NCBI GenBank assembly: GCA_033064195.1
Contig: JARBJD010000276.1
Span: forward strand, 35,589-99,588
Reading direction: 5' to 3'
Origin: Blattamonas nauphoetae
Taxonomy: Eukaryota; Preaxostyla; Oxymonadida
Length of the DNA stretch: 64,000 nt
The notes under the pieces were generated by a model. The model ran no database searches. It saw only the letters and a program-made list of their open reading frames with translations, and was not told the origin of the DNA. Shown here one piece after another: positions 31,027-42,780 of this stretch. Both the position numbers and the translations under genes were made by a program. Position 1 is the stretch's first letter. Every line of letters starts with the position of its first letter.

Positions 31027-32940
31027 TCAGTCAGACGACGAGCGTCTCGGAGGGGCATTCAGACAGCGATAGAAATCGAACACTCTCATTTTCTGTTTCT
31101 GATCGGAACGTCGGATTGTCGCCAAAAGAATCCCAATCACAGCAATCCCTTTCTCGTAGTCATCCAAGAACGATGAATTCCACACAGCGAACACTATACG
31201 ATCCAACAAACCTTCCTTCACCAACTCGATCCGATCAGCATCAGACGAGACACTGACGAATCGATGGAAGAACTCGAAGGCAGCAGAAATGAGTGCAGGA
31301 ATGGGAGATCTGAAAAGATGAAGAAAGAGGAGAGAGACGACAAACAGGAGACTCTCAATGAGAAACTTGATGAAAAACGGAGTGATTGTGACAGGATTAA
31401 GGAAATCTGAGAAAGGATGACAAAAGGAAGGCCAGACCATCTGAATCGATGGATCGTACACCCAAAGACAGAAGATGGATTTTTACGATGTGAGGAATGT
31501 CCTCAGACATCATCGTTCTGATGCGATTCCAGTCGGATTCAGGTGTGTTCGGAGTGACGAGAGAGGGGATGCCAAAGTCAAAGGAGAGAGTTTGGAGGAC
31601 GCCTCGCTGAGCACCAGCCAGAGAATGAAGATGGCAGAGGAGTGGAGAGTCGAAGTGAGAAGGAATGTTGAGCCAGTGGAGAGAGACAACTCTATCACCA
31701 GCTCTTCTCAACACGTCCAGCTCGTACTGTTCTGGATTCGAATCGAACGGAGCCAGCATCTTGAACACCTGTGCGAGAGACGAGCAGGCACCGAAGGGAG
31801 CTGAGAATGCACAATAGTTGCAGAAGATAGCAAAAAAACGGATCCAGCTTTTCAGTGGTACTCTGACGAGGTGTGAAGAGGACAACAGAGTGTCGAGAAG
31901 GAGTGGAGAAGGAAAGAATCCAAAGAGGAAGTTCATTTCCGTTGGAATGGTGTCCTGATCTGAAACACTGATAAAGAGCATGCTCATGAGATTGGTAAGT
32001 GCTAGAATTTCTAAATTGAGTCGGGGATATCGAAGAAGGAGGGAGTGCAGTCCAACATAAGGAGTGAAGATGAACTTGTCAGGAGTGTAGTAAGACATAT
32101 CAAACCATACTCTGAAAAATGTGTTGGGATCCGATCGGAGATACCGTTCGAACATCAGATCCATCGGGAAGAAGGAGTGTCTGTGTTTGGTTGCGATGGA
32201 TGGGTGGTTGAGAAAGTATATTTCATTCACCTCATGTAACGATGTGTGTGGACTTGAGTCCAGATGGTTGATGATGGCTTCTGTGAGTGGAGGAGGGAAT
32301 TCGCAGCCACGAATGACAGACAAGAACGAACCGAGAGTGATTGCGAGTGGAATCAGAAAGTTTCTGTATCGTTTTTGGTTTGAAGGTGAACTCGGATCGG
32401 TGGAGAGACGCAACATCATCTGATGCCTCTTCTCAAACGAAAGAAGGAAGTCCAACCTCCATTGAAAGGGCATTGAGACCGCGTTGCTTATGAAGAATCG
32501 CCTGACGAAATTACACGCGTTGTCGAAGATGTCTGTGATATTCAGATCAGTCGCCAGAAACCCGTCGAAATCAAAGTCTGACTTATCCATCATCTGTCCA
32601 TGCACCCCCTCCGATCGGATGTCCAGCCACCGCACCCACAAATGGAGGAGTGTCATCTTCTCACAGAATGTTCCATCTGAGAATGTTGTACGGAAACTGT
32701 CATATTGGCTGTCTCGAGGATCATCAATTGTCGCAAGGATGTCTCCGATGTCGATGAAGAGATTGTGATATTCGAGCTGGATGGCGAGATTGGACGATCG
32801 GAGACCAGAGACGAGGAATGACCGGAAAGTGTGGAATTCAACAATGCATTCTGTGGATTGTGTCGCTTCGAGAACAGCATGACTCCGACGAAGTGATGTC
32901 ACAATCTTCTGGTGGTCAACCTCATCGAAAAGCGAGATGT
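31027..32940 (-). pseudogene. Multi-exon family, copy 4 (5'-truncated)
   Basis: Retains the 3' two thirds of the family gene: most of exon 4 (32940-31438), exon 5 (31406-31346, 61 nt) and exon 6 (31309-31027). The intron of 31 nt uses donor GTCTGG and the other of 36 nt uses donor GTTTGT. All retained exons are open and in frame. Homology to copy 1 stops abruptly at about 32940, where a repeated GAGT tract and a fragment of the copy-3 type begin, so exons 1-3 are missing. It is probably a non-functional remnant, though a truncated product from an internal Met cannot be excluded. Confidence 0.65.
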
Positions 32941-32989
32941 AAGATGCTGTGGTGAGTGAGTGAGTGAGAAGTGTGACCTCTGTCTCAAA

Positions 32990-33310
32990 TGTCGTGTCAG
33001 AGAACCATCACCATCCGTTCCTGAAGATCCATGTTCAGACTCTCCAGAAGTTCAGTCAACCCTTTCACCAACTGTTCCAAGTTGGTGATGCACTGTTTGG
33101 GAGGGATCATTTCGCAAAGGCGATGACATCTGAGAATCTGGTGAGCGAGGGGAGTTTCGTCTGACATCAAAGAGAGAAGTTTCGGGGAGAAGGACAGTCG
33201 CCTGACTCGATGAAGTGAGAAATGTTTGATGGGATCATTTCGACAACGATGGATTGAATTGATGGAGGAACCTCGAGGCATTCATAGTTGGATAGAGCGT
33301 CAAGTGTGAC
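32990..33310 (-). pseudogene. Fragment of copy-3-type family gene
   Basis: The minus strand contains two pieces matching copy 3: residues like E-C-L-x-x-P-P-x-I-Q-S-I-V (about 33290-33200), fused by an internal deletion to I-L-R-C-H-R-L-C-E-M (about 33140-33000). It is a small chimaeric remnant lying just upstream of truncated copy 4. Confidence 0.55.
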
Positions 33311-35118
33311 GAGGACGACTGACATCGATGTTATGTTTGGCTCGTCTCGACATGTCAGTCTGACGAGGATCGTCTCTGATGGGCTTTCAGACCTCTAAAG
33401 AAGTCGAACTCTCTCATTCTTCGTTTCTGCTCAACTCGTCGGATTGCCACCAGAAGAATCCCAATCACAGCAATCCCTTTCTCGTAGTCATCCAAGAACG
33501 ACGAACGAGACACAGCGAACACTATACGATCCAACAGACCTTGCTTCACCAACTCGATCCGAACAGCATCAGACGAGACACTGACGAATCGATGGAAGAA
33601 CTCGAAGGCAGCAGACACCACCGCAGGAGTGGGAAATCTGAAAAGATGAAGAAAGATGAAAGAACACAAACAGGAGACTCACAGCGGAAGAGTTATAGAC
33701 TTTGGGCACAAATCCGGGAGAATGAAAAGCTGAGAACGAATGAAAACAGGAAGGCCAGACCATCTGGATCCAGGTAATGCACAGTGAGAGCCAGAAGATG
33801 GATTTCATTGCTGTGAGGATGGTTCCCAGACAGCATTCTTCTGAGGTTGTTTGTATTAAGTTCAGCTGGAATATTTGTAACGAGAGAGGGGATGCCAGAG
33901 TCAAAGGAGAGAGTTTGGAGGACGCTGCGCTGAGCACCAGCCAGAGAAGGAAGATGGGAGATGAGTGGAGAGTCGAAGTGAGCAGGAATGTTGAGCCAGT
34001 GAAGAGACACAACCATTTCTCCAGCTTCTCTGAAACTGTTGAGTTCGTCTTGTCTCCAATTCGAATCGAACGGAGCCAGCAACTTGAACACCTGTGCGAG
34101 AGATGAACAGGCACCGAAGGGAGCAGTGAATGCACCAATGCTGTTGAAGACGATGAGAAAGAGGATTCGCATGTGGGCTTGTGTTCCGAAGAGCAGTGGA
34201 TGAGAGAGAAGAGTGTCGAGAAGGCGAGGAGGAGGAAAGTAATTGAAGAGGTGGACAAGGTCTGTGTGTGTGGTGTCCTGACTAAAGATATCGTCAGTGA
34301 GCATGTTCATGAGATGGAGAAGTGTCTGTTGTTCGAGATGGAGTGTGGGAGATCGATGAAGAATGGAGTGCAATCCAACACATGGAGTGGAGAGGAACGT
34401 TCTCGGAGTGCAGATAGACACATCAGGCCACTCTCTGAAAAAGTCGTCTGCGTCATCGCGGAGGACCCTCTCGAACATCAGATCCATCGGGAAGAAGGAG
34501 TGTCGGTGTTTGGGATTGATGGAGGTGTGGTTGAGAAAGTAAGCTGAATTCACCCGCTTCACGAACTTGTGTGGACTTGAGTCCAAATCAGTTATGATGG
34601 CTTCTGTCAGTGCAGAAGGGAAATCACAGCCACGAAAGACAGACAAGAACGAGCCGAGTTTGGTTGCGAGTGGACTCAGAAAGTTGCTGGATCGTTTTTG
34701 GTCCGAAGATTGACTCGGATCGCTCGAAAGACGCGACATCATCTGATGCCTCTTCTCAAACGAAAGAAGGAAATCCAGTTTCCATTGAAATGGCATCGAA
34801 ACCGCGTTGCTGAGGAAGACTCTTTCGACGAAATCACATGATTGGTCGAAGAAGGCTGTGTCACTCAGATCAGTCGCCAGAAACCCGTCGAAATCGAAGT
34901 CTGACTCAACCATCATCTGTCCATGCACACCCTCGGATCGGATGAACCATCCCACCCACAATTGGAGGAGAACCATCTTCTCAAAGGATGTACCATCGTG
35001 GAATGCCGTTCGGAGACTCTGAAATTTGCTGTCGCGAGGATCATCAGCTATGTGAAGCAAGACTCCGATTTCGATGAAGAGTGTGCAACATTCGATCTGG
35101 ATGGCGAGATTGGACGAT

Positions 35119-37092
35119 TGGCATGTTAATTGGATTGGACGTTGCCAATGTTGGACTGGACAATCGACCTCTATTGGACATTCATTTTTAGACTTGCTTC
35201 TCTCATCCTCAATTCACTCATTCAATCATTTTCACAAAGAAATGACAATAATCACTTAAGAAATAGCGAAATGGAGATAATTTGATCATATTTAGCCAAG
35301 TGTGAATCTCGACTTGATCCACCCACCATTGGACGTCATTGGACGTGACTGGACATTTCGCTGAAATTTTTTTTCTGAAGTCTACACAATTAGTGCATCC
35401 CGTTTATTGAGGTTTTGACGAGTCGGCAAAATTGGACAGTCCAATGGACTGTCCAGTCCTGGACTGTCCAATCGACACCTATTAAGGGATTGAGTTACAT
35501 CCTCATCTCAATTACGGTTTGATGTTCACATGTCTCTCTCACTTTTTTTGAATACTAGGCGACTTCGTCTCGGTTTTGAAATACCGTGGGGTCATAAATC
35601 GCGACGCAAAGTCAACAGATCTAGAATTCATTCATTCTTCCCCAGACACAACATCTCTCACCCCACGATTGATATCACCATCGAATCTCTATGCTTGAAC
35701 TCAAATGTGTGAATTTCTCATTCTAAATTCTTCTTTTATTCCTTTCTGTTCCAGCCTTCGTTTCGCATCCTTTCCTCAAAGTTCTGCCTCGATGATACGT
35801 GACTTTTCACTGGTGAGATCAACTTACTTGAGTTTCTTCAATTTATGATGTGGAATCCGATATTCTCTGTATTCAGGTCGCTTCTGCGGCTATGTCAATC
35901 GTTGGGATGATCTGTGTGATCATTTATATCTTCCCTGTTGTCTTAATCAATGTTTGTTTGCTTCTTCTGCTCATTCTTTCAATTCTTCTCTTCTCATAGC
36001 AACTGAGATTCATTGCATGATGACTCCCTCACAATGTGGGGGAATGAGTTCTTTTCATTGGAATATGAATCTCTACTGCTCGTATGCACAGATTCATCCT
36101 CTACAGTATGTTCTCTTTCATGTTTTTCCTCATCTTCCAGATATATTTGTCCAAACGCATTGGTGAGCGCTGACCTGCTCGATCACCATTGATTGTGTTC
36201 TGGACACGCCTCTGCTCCTGTTTGGAATCATCCGCATATTTCCAAAGAATTGCAGTCAAATGCAAGAATTTGTATTCTGGATACCTTGACGGATATTCAC
36301 AGCAATTGTGATGATTCTTGGTATCATGTTTAGGTCCACTCTCAACCACACCCAAGCCCTCATCTCCACAAGTATCAACGCTGTGTGTGCTCGAACCAAT
36401 TCATCAGAGAAGTACCGCGTAACTGTCTTGGCGGAATCAAAAAGGCTGTCTGTGACTCATCGAACTATTTCTCCAAGGAGTTGGGTTACTGCGGCACAAC
36501 TCTTCTAACTTCGGGAAACTCAGTGTCGATGATGATTCTCTTCACCTCTGTGGTTGATGGTCGGGTCAGTATGTCTTTTTGAACGAGATTGTTGTTGACA
36601 CCTCCGGATGTCCACATTTCTCTTGTTTGTCATTCCGCATGCCTCATTCATTTTCTTCTCTCTCATTCCAGTTCTTTCCCCGTGTTGGTTATCTGCATCA
36701 CTCCTCATTGCACATGTTACGATTGTGGCTGCCCAGCACGTCGTTCACAACAAAGATAAGAATGAATAAACTGCAGCGGCGTTTTTATATTCATGGGAGG
36801 AAAGGAACATATCGGCCCAACTAACAAGATATCAGCAAGAATACGAGATCTCACATCAACAGTACAGATCCTCGCAAAGTTGTAAACTGAAATATCTTTT
36901 TCTTTCAATTGGTTTTATTTGGGGTGCATTTCATGTACACAACGACAAATCGTTCATTTAACAATCCCTGCGGAGAAAATATGTTCGGAGCCAAATAACC
37001 AATATCATGGGTCAGATCTCTCATCGCCCAAATAGGAGACTGGACATTGGACTGGACAATCCCACCTCGACTGGACACAGCTTAACAGGCCA
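35119..37092. mobile_element. Insertion with 10-b​p TSD carrying exon-like segments
   Basis: A 1,974-bp insertion in exon 4 of family copy 5, flanked by the 10-bp repeat ATTGGACGAT (35109-35118 and 37093-37102). Undisrupted copy 4 has this sequence only once, so it is a true TSD. The ends share only a short inverted repeat, TGGCNTGTTAA. Subterminal zones at both ends are full of ATTGGAC and GGACTGGACAATC motifs. A 10-bp duplication suggests a Mutator-like element. No transposase was seen. The interior (35750-36600, plus strand) holds GT...AG segments between hydrophobic coding-like pieces, so it may carry captured host exons. Confidence 0.7.
35750..36600 (+). pseudogene. Captured exon-like segments, membrane protein
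   Basis: Pieces such as SMIRDFSL then VASAAMSIVGMICVIIYIF are separated by segments with canonical GTGAG/GTTTG donors and T/C-rich acceptors (for example 35953-36000 and 36109-36142). The hydrophobic piece resembles a transmembrane helix next to a conserved Arg-Asp-Phe, as in ABC-transporter membrane domains, but the match is weak. Downstream a Cys-containing piece (36380-36570) is not recognised. There is no complete gene. It is best explained as host sequence carried by the surrounding element. Confidence 0.3.
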
Positions 37093-38261
37093 ATTGGACG
37101 ATCGGAGACCAGAGATGAGGAATTTCCGAAAAGTGTCGAGATCAACAATGCATTTTGTCGATTGTGTCGCTTGGAGGACAGTCAAACACCGACGAAGTGA
37201 TGTCACCACTTTCATATCGTCGGCCTCGTCGAACAGCGAGATGTCGAACTTCTCGTTTGGATTGACGAATTGAGGAGACGGTTGAAGATGAGCGTTCACC
37301 ACCGATTCCGACATAATTGACGGAAAGATGTCCCACGGGAATGAAGTGGGAGATGGTCGTGTGAGGAGAAGATGAATCACGGAGAGGATTTGGTGAGAAT
37401 GATGTCTGGCGTTTTCTGTCGTGAACACAAAGTGCCCCGAAGCGAGAAGTTGAGATTCGGAAGACGATTGATTCGATGGGAGTGAGGTTTGGGTGGAGAT
37501 GGCAGTTGACAATTGTGAAGGGCCCACGTCCATCAAATTCCACGTCACATCAATCACACTTGGTACACGAGTGATGGACGTGACTATCTCATTCGACGAG
37601 GACTTGGTTTCATTGCTCTCTTCGATGTGAGGTGGGTTGGCTCGGAGTTGATGCTTCGATTGGAGTGAGAGGAGTGTGGCTCGAAGACAGCGAGATTGGA
37701 GGAAGGAACGATCAGTCTGAAGGGAAGAATGAACAGAAATGAAGACACACCCCAAGTGTTGCATCTTTTTCGATTGTCTCCATCATCGTAAACCATTCTA
37801 ACCAGTCACGATTACTATTTATGACTGTCTCCAGCGAGTGTGTTTCTTTTAACTTCCTCACAGCATCCAGAAGCTCGTTCGAGAATTCAACATCATCTCT
37901 GCGCAGAAATGAGTGGTCAGCGTGAATGAAATAGCTACGATTGTTGGGATGAAGAACAAAACGCGTGAACGAAGTGGCGAGATTGTGGAGGAGATAAGGA
38001 TAGGAAGATACATCGTCAGTTTTGTCCAGATCACGATAAAATTCTGCAAAATATTGGGAGTGATCAGTTGGAGATGAATTTGGGAGAATGAGATCACCAG
38101 AAGCCACAAAATGTTCGATAAGGGCAACCATGAAGCGAGAGTAGACAACATCTCTCTTTTCAGGATCAAGTGGGGTAATCAATCGGTTCTGGCGAATGAG
38201 TGATCGATGGATGTGAAGAAAGAACTTGCAGAGTGTGGAGATGTCGGAAGAGAGAGAACGG

Positions 38262-38352
38262 GTAAGTATAGAGACAGATCTGTTTTTGTATACACACAGA
38301 TCTAAATTTGGTATAGGCACAGATCTGATGGATACACACAGATCTGTCTTTA
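38262..38352. repeat. ACAGATCT repeat replacing 5' end of copy 5
   Basis: Four to five spaced copies of CACAGATCT occur in 90 bp, with inverted ends AGACAGATCTGT near 38271 and ACAGATCTGTCT near 38340. It abuts exactly the point where copy 5 homology ends, so it marks the rearrangement or a small inserted element. Read through, it provides an accidental ATG at 38359 in frame with exon 3. Confidence 0.5.
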
Positions 38353-38488
38353 TGCTCATAATTTTGGACTATATCGCACATTTTTTCTCTGATTTATCTT
38401 CGAAACAAATTGTATGTCCCTCTACCCCCTTTAAAACCACAACTCTCGAAAAAGTTGGACCAGAGGAACTGATCAGGCCAGAATAAGT

Positions 38489-39776
38489 TCAAAAAGCATC
38501 ACTGGTGTGACAGAGTGAGATGAGGGATGAGAGCGATCGGATATGAGGGAGGAGTGATGTCGTGGCTTTGTTGATGACGCAGTGTTGTGCAGGAAAGTGG
38601 CAGAGGGAAAGGTTCCGGGAAAAAGTGAAATGAAGAGGAGAACGGGATACTGGTGCGGGAGTCGGGTCGTATCGCATCCAGAAGAGCATCATTCAGGTAC
38701 GGTGGAACAGGAGGTGCTATTGGTGGTGAAACAGCGAGGAGCACAGGATCCTCATTTCTGACGTGTTGTGGCGACCAAGGAGAGATCTGAAAAGGCACTG
38801 TCTGTGCGGGGAAGGTAAGACATCACAGTAGGAGCGCGAGATGGAGTGGTGGCGAATGTGGGGATAGGAGAAGGGGCGACAGGGGTTGAGAGTGGAGAAA
38901 GAGGGAGTTGCGGTGGTGTCTGAGGGTTTGGAGGGTGTTGGGTGGGGCTGGATGTGTTTTGGCGAGATGTGAGTGCTCTGTGGATGGTCGGAGCAGGCGA
39001 TGGTTCTTCAGAATGTTCACCTTCAATGTCGTCTTCTGCAAGGATTTCAGTTTGTTCTTCTTCCTTGTCCTCTTCATTATCCATCTCAAAGAACGGTGAC
39101 AGTTCGCTTGTTGATGAATTAGTGTTTTGGGAGTGGGATGAAAGTTGGCTGTCGAGATCATGTGGGTGAGAACTCAGATCGTCTCTGTCGCTTGACATAT
39201 TCCCTCCATCTTCCAACATCGAAAGGACGAAGTCATCATCACGTCCGATGAACGCCCGCGATTGCGTCGGATGTCTTTTTTGTTCTTCCCAATTTCTCTC
39301 TTTGTTGAGATGGGAAGACGACGCGCTTCAACTTTACTTCCCTTTTTGGCCGATCCAAAGCGCCAAGTGAGAGTGTGGGTCTTGATTCTTTCTGCCAAAC
39401 TGGAAAGTACCGATTAATCTTTCGTGAAATTTGGTGAGATCGGATTTTGGGGTTTTGAGTCAGGCACATATCCAATAACAGAGGGGAGTGGACGCTCTCG
39501 CATAATTTTCAGGCCTCGTCCCACTTCCTTGTTGGCATGACGGAGGGCATCACGGTAGGGACAACCGAATGGTGTCCAGTGAAGCAGCCTCCAAACTGTC
39601 ATGGTGTAATATGCTGAAGATGGAGAAAGAGATGAAAGAATGATTGTGAAAGGTGAGACAGACTCTACGGGAACGTTCGTTTCACGAATAGGATTCAATT
39701 GTTCGGAAATCAGTTCAACCCTTCGAACGGCAGGTAAAACGAACTGTGCCAACATTCTATTGTGCCATTCGATCAT
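38489..39776 (-). pseudogene. Acidic/proline-rich protein gene, frame-broken
   Basis: Three coding-like blocks on the minus strand. 39776-39414 is a 120-aa N-terminal block starting MIEWHNRMLAQF. About 39370-39250 is a basic block (DRPKREVKLKRV). 39219-38752 is an acidic Ser/Asp/Glu-rich then Pro/Thr-rich low-complexity block, continuing in another frame as Pro-rich sequence to 38499. The blocks are in different frames and no short GT...AG intron with a good acceptor joins them cleanly. It is therefore either a decayed gene or one whose exon structure I could not solve. The product is not recognised; the composition suggests a largely disordered protein. Confidence 0.35.
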
Positions 39777-40590
39777 CCATTGATCATTTCATATTCTACA
39801 GAAAAAAAAAGAGAGAATATAATTGCTAGAACAAACAGAAATACTTGTTCCCTTTCGACGACGGATCGAAGACATGGAGGATCAATTGTTTCTGCATAGA
39901 ATCCGGCCTTGACCAGGGCTGTTCGGAGACTATTCAAATTCTATATCCAGTCAAGTCACTTAAGTTTATCTGTCTGGGGAGAGAGAGCTGCTATTAAATC
40001 AATCCCATCAATTCCAGGTCGAAGGCAGATTGAGGATGAGTTTGATGAGACATGTGAGTTGGCAGTTTGGATTCGAATGGTTGTATTAATCGTTATTTTT
40101 TTAGGAATTGTCGAATGGATTTCGCACTGGAGTCGATCTCACCCATGAAAGAAGGTGGTTCTCAATCCGAATGGAAATCCGAAGAATATGCATCTCCAAA
40201 CGGTTCAGCGAACCGGTACAAGGGTTTTCAGATCTACCCTCCCTTTTTCAATGCAAGCTGCCGCTGATGCTTCATCTCCTCAGTTTCTGGGGGTGGAGAG
40301 GGAAATGTTGGAGGATGAACTTGGAAAAATGATTAGATGGGTCCCAGAACATAGTGGATTGGAATCATTTGATCAGGTGATGGAAAGTATGGTACTGATT
40401 GAGCGATGAAGAATGATGGTTGATCAAGCATGACCCAGTCCTTTAAAAGCCATCTGATCGATCAAGTTAGTAGGCTGGACGTGTGCGAAGAATAAAAAAG
40501 CAAACTATCTCTGCTTTTCCAGGTTTGTTCTTTTTTTCTCCAAGATGATTCCCAGATCACGAAGATGACAGCATGGAGGGAAAAGGAGAA
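39777..40590. other. Poorly resolved region with short coding-like pieces
   Basis: A short open stretch on the plus strand at about 40155-40409 has a soluble, charged character (for example EMLEDELGKMIRWVPEHSG). On the minus strand a piece at about 39925-39840 also reads as protein. Neither could be linked to a full gene. No transposon ends, RNA genes or regular repeats were recognised. Confidence 0.25.
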
Positions 40591-41120
40591 GTTCCTGGAA
40601 TATTATACGTGAAGACGCAATACTCTGATGTCCAGGAGAAAATGACTTCGAAGTCTCGCGTGTTCATTGTTGATCTGCTCTGTCTGTTCCTGATTGTCGA
40701 GTTCTTGGAGTTTTTCTGAGAAATGTTTCACATCATCGAAAGGTGTGATGTCTTCTGTTGATTCAGTTTGTATCTCTTGGCCAGTTGACCTTCCTTCTCT
40801 TGTTGTTCGAGCTTTTGGTTTATCTCTTCTGTTCTATTCTAGAACGCTTCCGCGGTGCTGCTTCAGCTTTCCATTGTCTTTCTTTTTCCACCTTTTCAGC
40901 AGCTTCCGCTTCTTTCATCCTTTTCTCCATTTCTGGCCAGTTTAGCTGGATCGCATCAATTCTTCCTGGAATTGTCTTTCCTTTTCCTCTTCAATCCACC
41001 TTCGCCCCTCTGCTTGGTCCTTTTTTCACTTTCTCCAGCCTCTCTCTCCATTCCTCTCCTGATTTTTCGTCTAATCGCTTCGTCTCTGTTCCTGATGCCT
41101 TGTCGAGCGGATGGCGATAA
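40590..41120 (-). pseudogene. Coiled-coil protein fragment, several frameshifts
   Basis: The minus strand encodes Glu/Lys/Gln-rich coiled-coil-like segments in three alternating frames: RWIEEEKERQFQEELM near 41020-40960, EKRMKEAEAAEKVEKERQW near 40930-40860 and EKLQELDNQEQTEQINNE near 40720-40660. The segments follow in order, as expected for one protein broken by small indels. No family can be named. It is probably a decayed gene, or less likely an assembly with indels. Confidence 0.4.
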
Positions 41121-41137
41121 TTGACGATAAAATGCAT

Positions 41138-42461
41138 TCAGCGAGTTGTTATTGTGTTTTCTTCGTCCTGATCATCTATGTCACGAGTGTACATGTCTTT
41201 CGAGACGATACTTCGAGACAGAGAAAACCGAAAGAGAGACGTGAATGTGGAAGAGGGAAAGAAAGCCAAATGTTTGAAGAATGGATAGAGGGAGAGAAAT
41301 GAGGAAAGATGGAAAGATTGAACAGCACACATAACCACTGACGGTGTGGATTTAACATCGATTGTTTTGAAGAGATCGTAATTATTGTGACAGTCGCAAG
41401 TGTAAATGAGAATTGGATGTGCTGTATTTGAATGAAAAATTTCGACGGTGGGATCACCACGCGTTTTGAAGGGACGGCAGGTCTCTGAAAAAGGGTGAAC
41501 TGATGGAAGGATGTTCCGCAGACCTCCTTGCGCTTCACCATCGATCTCCACATAACGAAGATGTTTCGAATCAATCATTGACTCAGCTAGTTGGAGGTTG
41601 ATTGGAGTTAAGTTCCGACGATGCCCACACCACGGAGCAAAACTAGGATGTCGATAATGATGAATAGGTGAGAAGGGATCCTAAAAAAGATCGAGAATAT
41701 GATAATCACGGAATGAGAGTAGTCGTTCATACAATTTGATAACCCCGTAGTCGTCTGAATCACTAGTAATGAGGTCAATAGTTGACCTCGTCAGAGAAGT
41801 CGCATTGTTTGATAAATCAGGTATTGTTTCCATTGTGATCGGTTCGTATTAGTGGGTCTCCATTGTTTCCAGTCCTTCATCGTTTGTTCTGTGAATCCAT
41901 TGAGGCCTGGGAGATCACGGCATCAGTTGAACCTTTTGGTCTTTCCGGTATAATAAACTTCAATCGTTGGGACTCCTTGAACTTTTGATGATTTGCAGGC
42001 ATCTTCATGAGTAAGATTGATGTAAAAATTTAAAAAATAGTCAAACTGTTGTCCATTGAACAATCGACTTCTCCAAAATGAAGATTGGTAACATTTGCAG
42101 ACATTTAACCTATTTGACATGAATGGGAGCAATATACTGGAGAGATGTTATGGAAAAGATTGTAAACCTCGCAGTGAGTACAGCCAGGATTGAAACTGGG
42201 ATCGAACGGTTGTTGTGATTGTTCCCGGGCAGAAATCAAAAGTTATTCAATTGGACATGGTATTCTAGTGATTTGTTGGAGTGATATTGATGTTTCAAAG
42301 TTGACTTGAGTCAGACTTCTTGAACGGGACAGAATAGCACGAAGGGAAGAATGGCGGGTCACCCAAAACTGTGTCACGCCCAGGTGTTCGGAGATATGGT
42401 CGGAGACGTGGTGGAGGAGATGGACAATTGGGGTCCATTTTTCGAGACTCGACTCCTCCAT
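41138..42461 (-). CDS. PDI-like protein with two thioredoxin-like domains
   Basis: Reading leftwards: a start at 42461; a thioredoxin-like active site G-C-T-H-C near 42170; a V-D-C and G-V-P-T-I (cis-Pro loop) pair near 42080-41960 typical of a PDI 'a' domain; then a second domain with F-A-P-W-C-G-H-R near 41640-41620 and G-D-P-T-V near 41460. This order matches protein disulfide isomerases of the secretory pathway, which form and shuffle disulfides. The second active site has Arg instead of the second Cys, so it could not perform normal thiol exchange. Several short introns must be assumed, and I could not fix all junctions. A pseudogene is possible. Confidence 0.5.
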
Positions 42462-42585
42462 TTTTTTCGTTCAATCAATCTATTTCACTCTATCTAAGAC
42501 TTTTTTTGGGGGAAAAAGTCTGAAAATGCGTATCCACCAGACATCCTAGATCGAACCCACAATCCAACTCAAAAATCACACAATC

Positions 42586-42780
42586 ATGAAAGACACTCTC
42601 TTTTTCTTTTTCATCCTCTTATCCATGACTGTTCCTGTGTGTTGTTCTCATCAGTTGATTCCTTTCACAGATTATCACCTCAATCCGCTGTCAATCAGGA
42701 CACTCTCCCTCAATCGTCCAGAACCCGACAATATCGTCCATTTTGGCTCACGGAATGAACTGAAAGAATTGAGACAATGA
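42586..42780 (+). CDS. Small ORF with signal peptide
   Basis: A 64-aa frame begins with a clear signal-peptide-like segment (MKDTLFFFFILLSMTVPVC) and ends at a TGA. It lies divergently about 120 bp upstream of the PDI-like gene start. It could be the first exon of a longer secreted protein or a chance frame; no downstream exon was recognised. Function unknown. Confidence 0.35.
   Translation: MKDTLFFFFILLSMTVPVCCSHQLIPFTDYHLNPLSIRTLSLNRPEPDNIVHFGSRNELKELRQ

Larger units (their letters stand above)
33355..38260 (-). pseudogene. Multi-exon family, copy 5 (split by transposon, 5' end lost)
   Basis: The two blocks read as one family gene. Exon 3 runs from about 38260 to 37751; exon 4 is in two pieces, 37716-37103 and 35118-33761, separated by a 1,974-bp element; exon 5 is 33729-33672 (58 nt) and exon 6 is 33637-33355. 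Introns are 34, 31 and 34 nt. Removing the element and one TSD rejoins the protein at S-S-N-L-A-I-Q, as in the other copies. At about 38260 homology ends within exon 3 and is replaced by an ACAGATCT-rich repeat, so exons 1-2 are absent. Two independent lesions make this a pseudogene. Confidence 0.75.

Noticed and set aside
36101-36355. Minus-strand 84-codon frame as a gene
   Set aside because: The plus strand in the same place shows better exon-intron signals, and the minus frame has no recognisable character or context.
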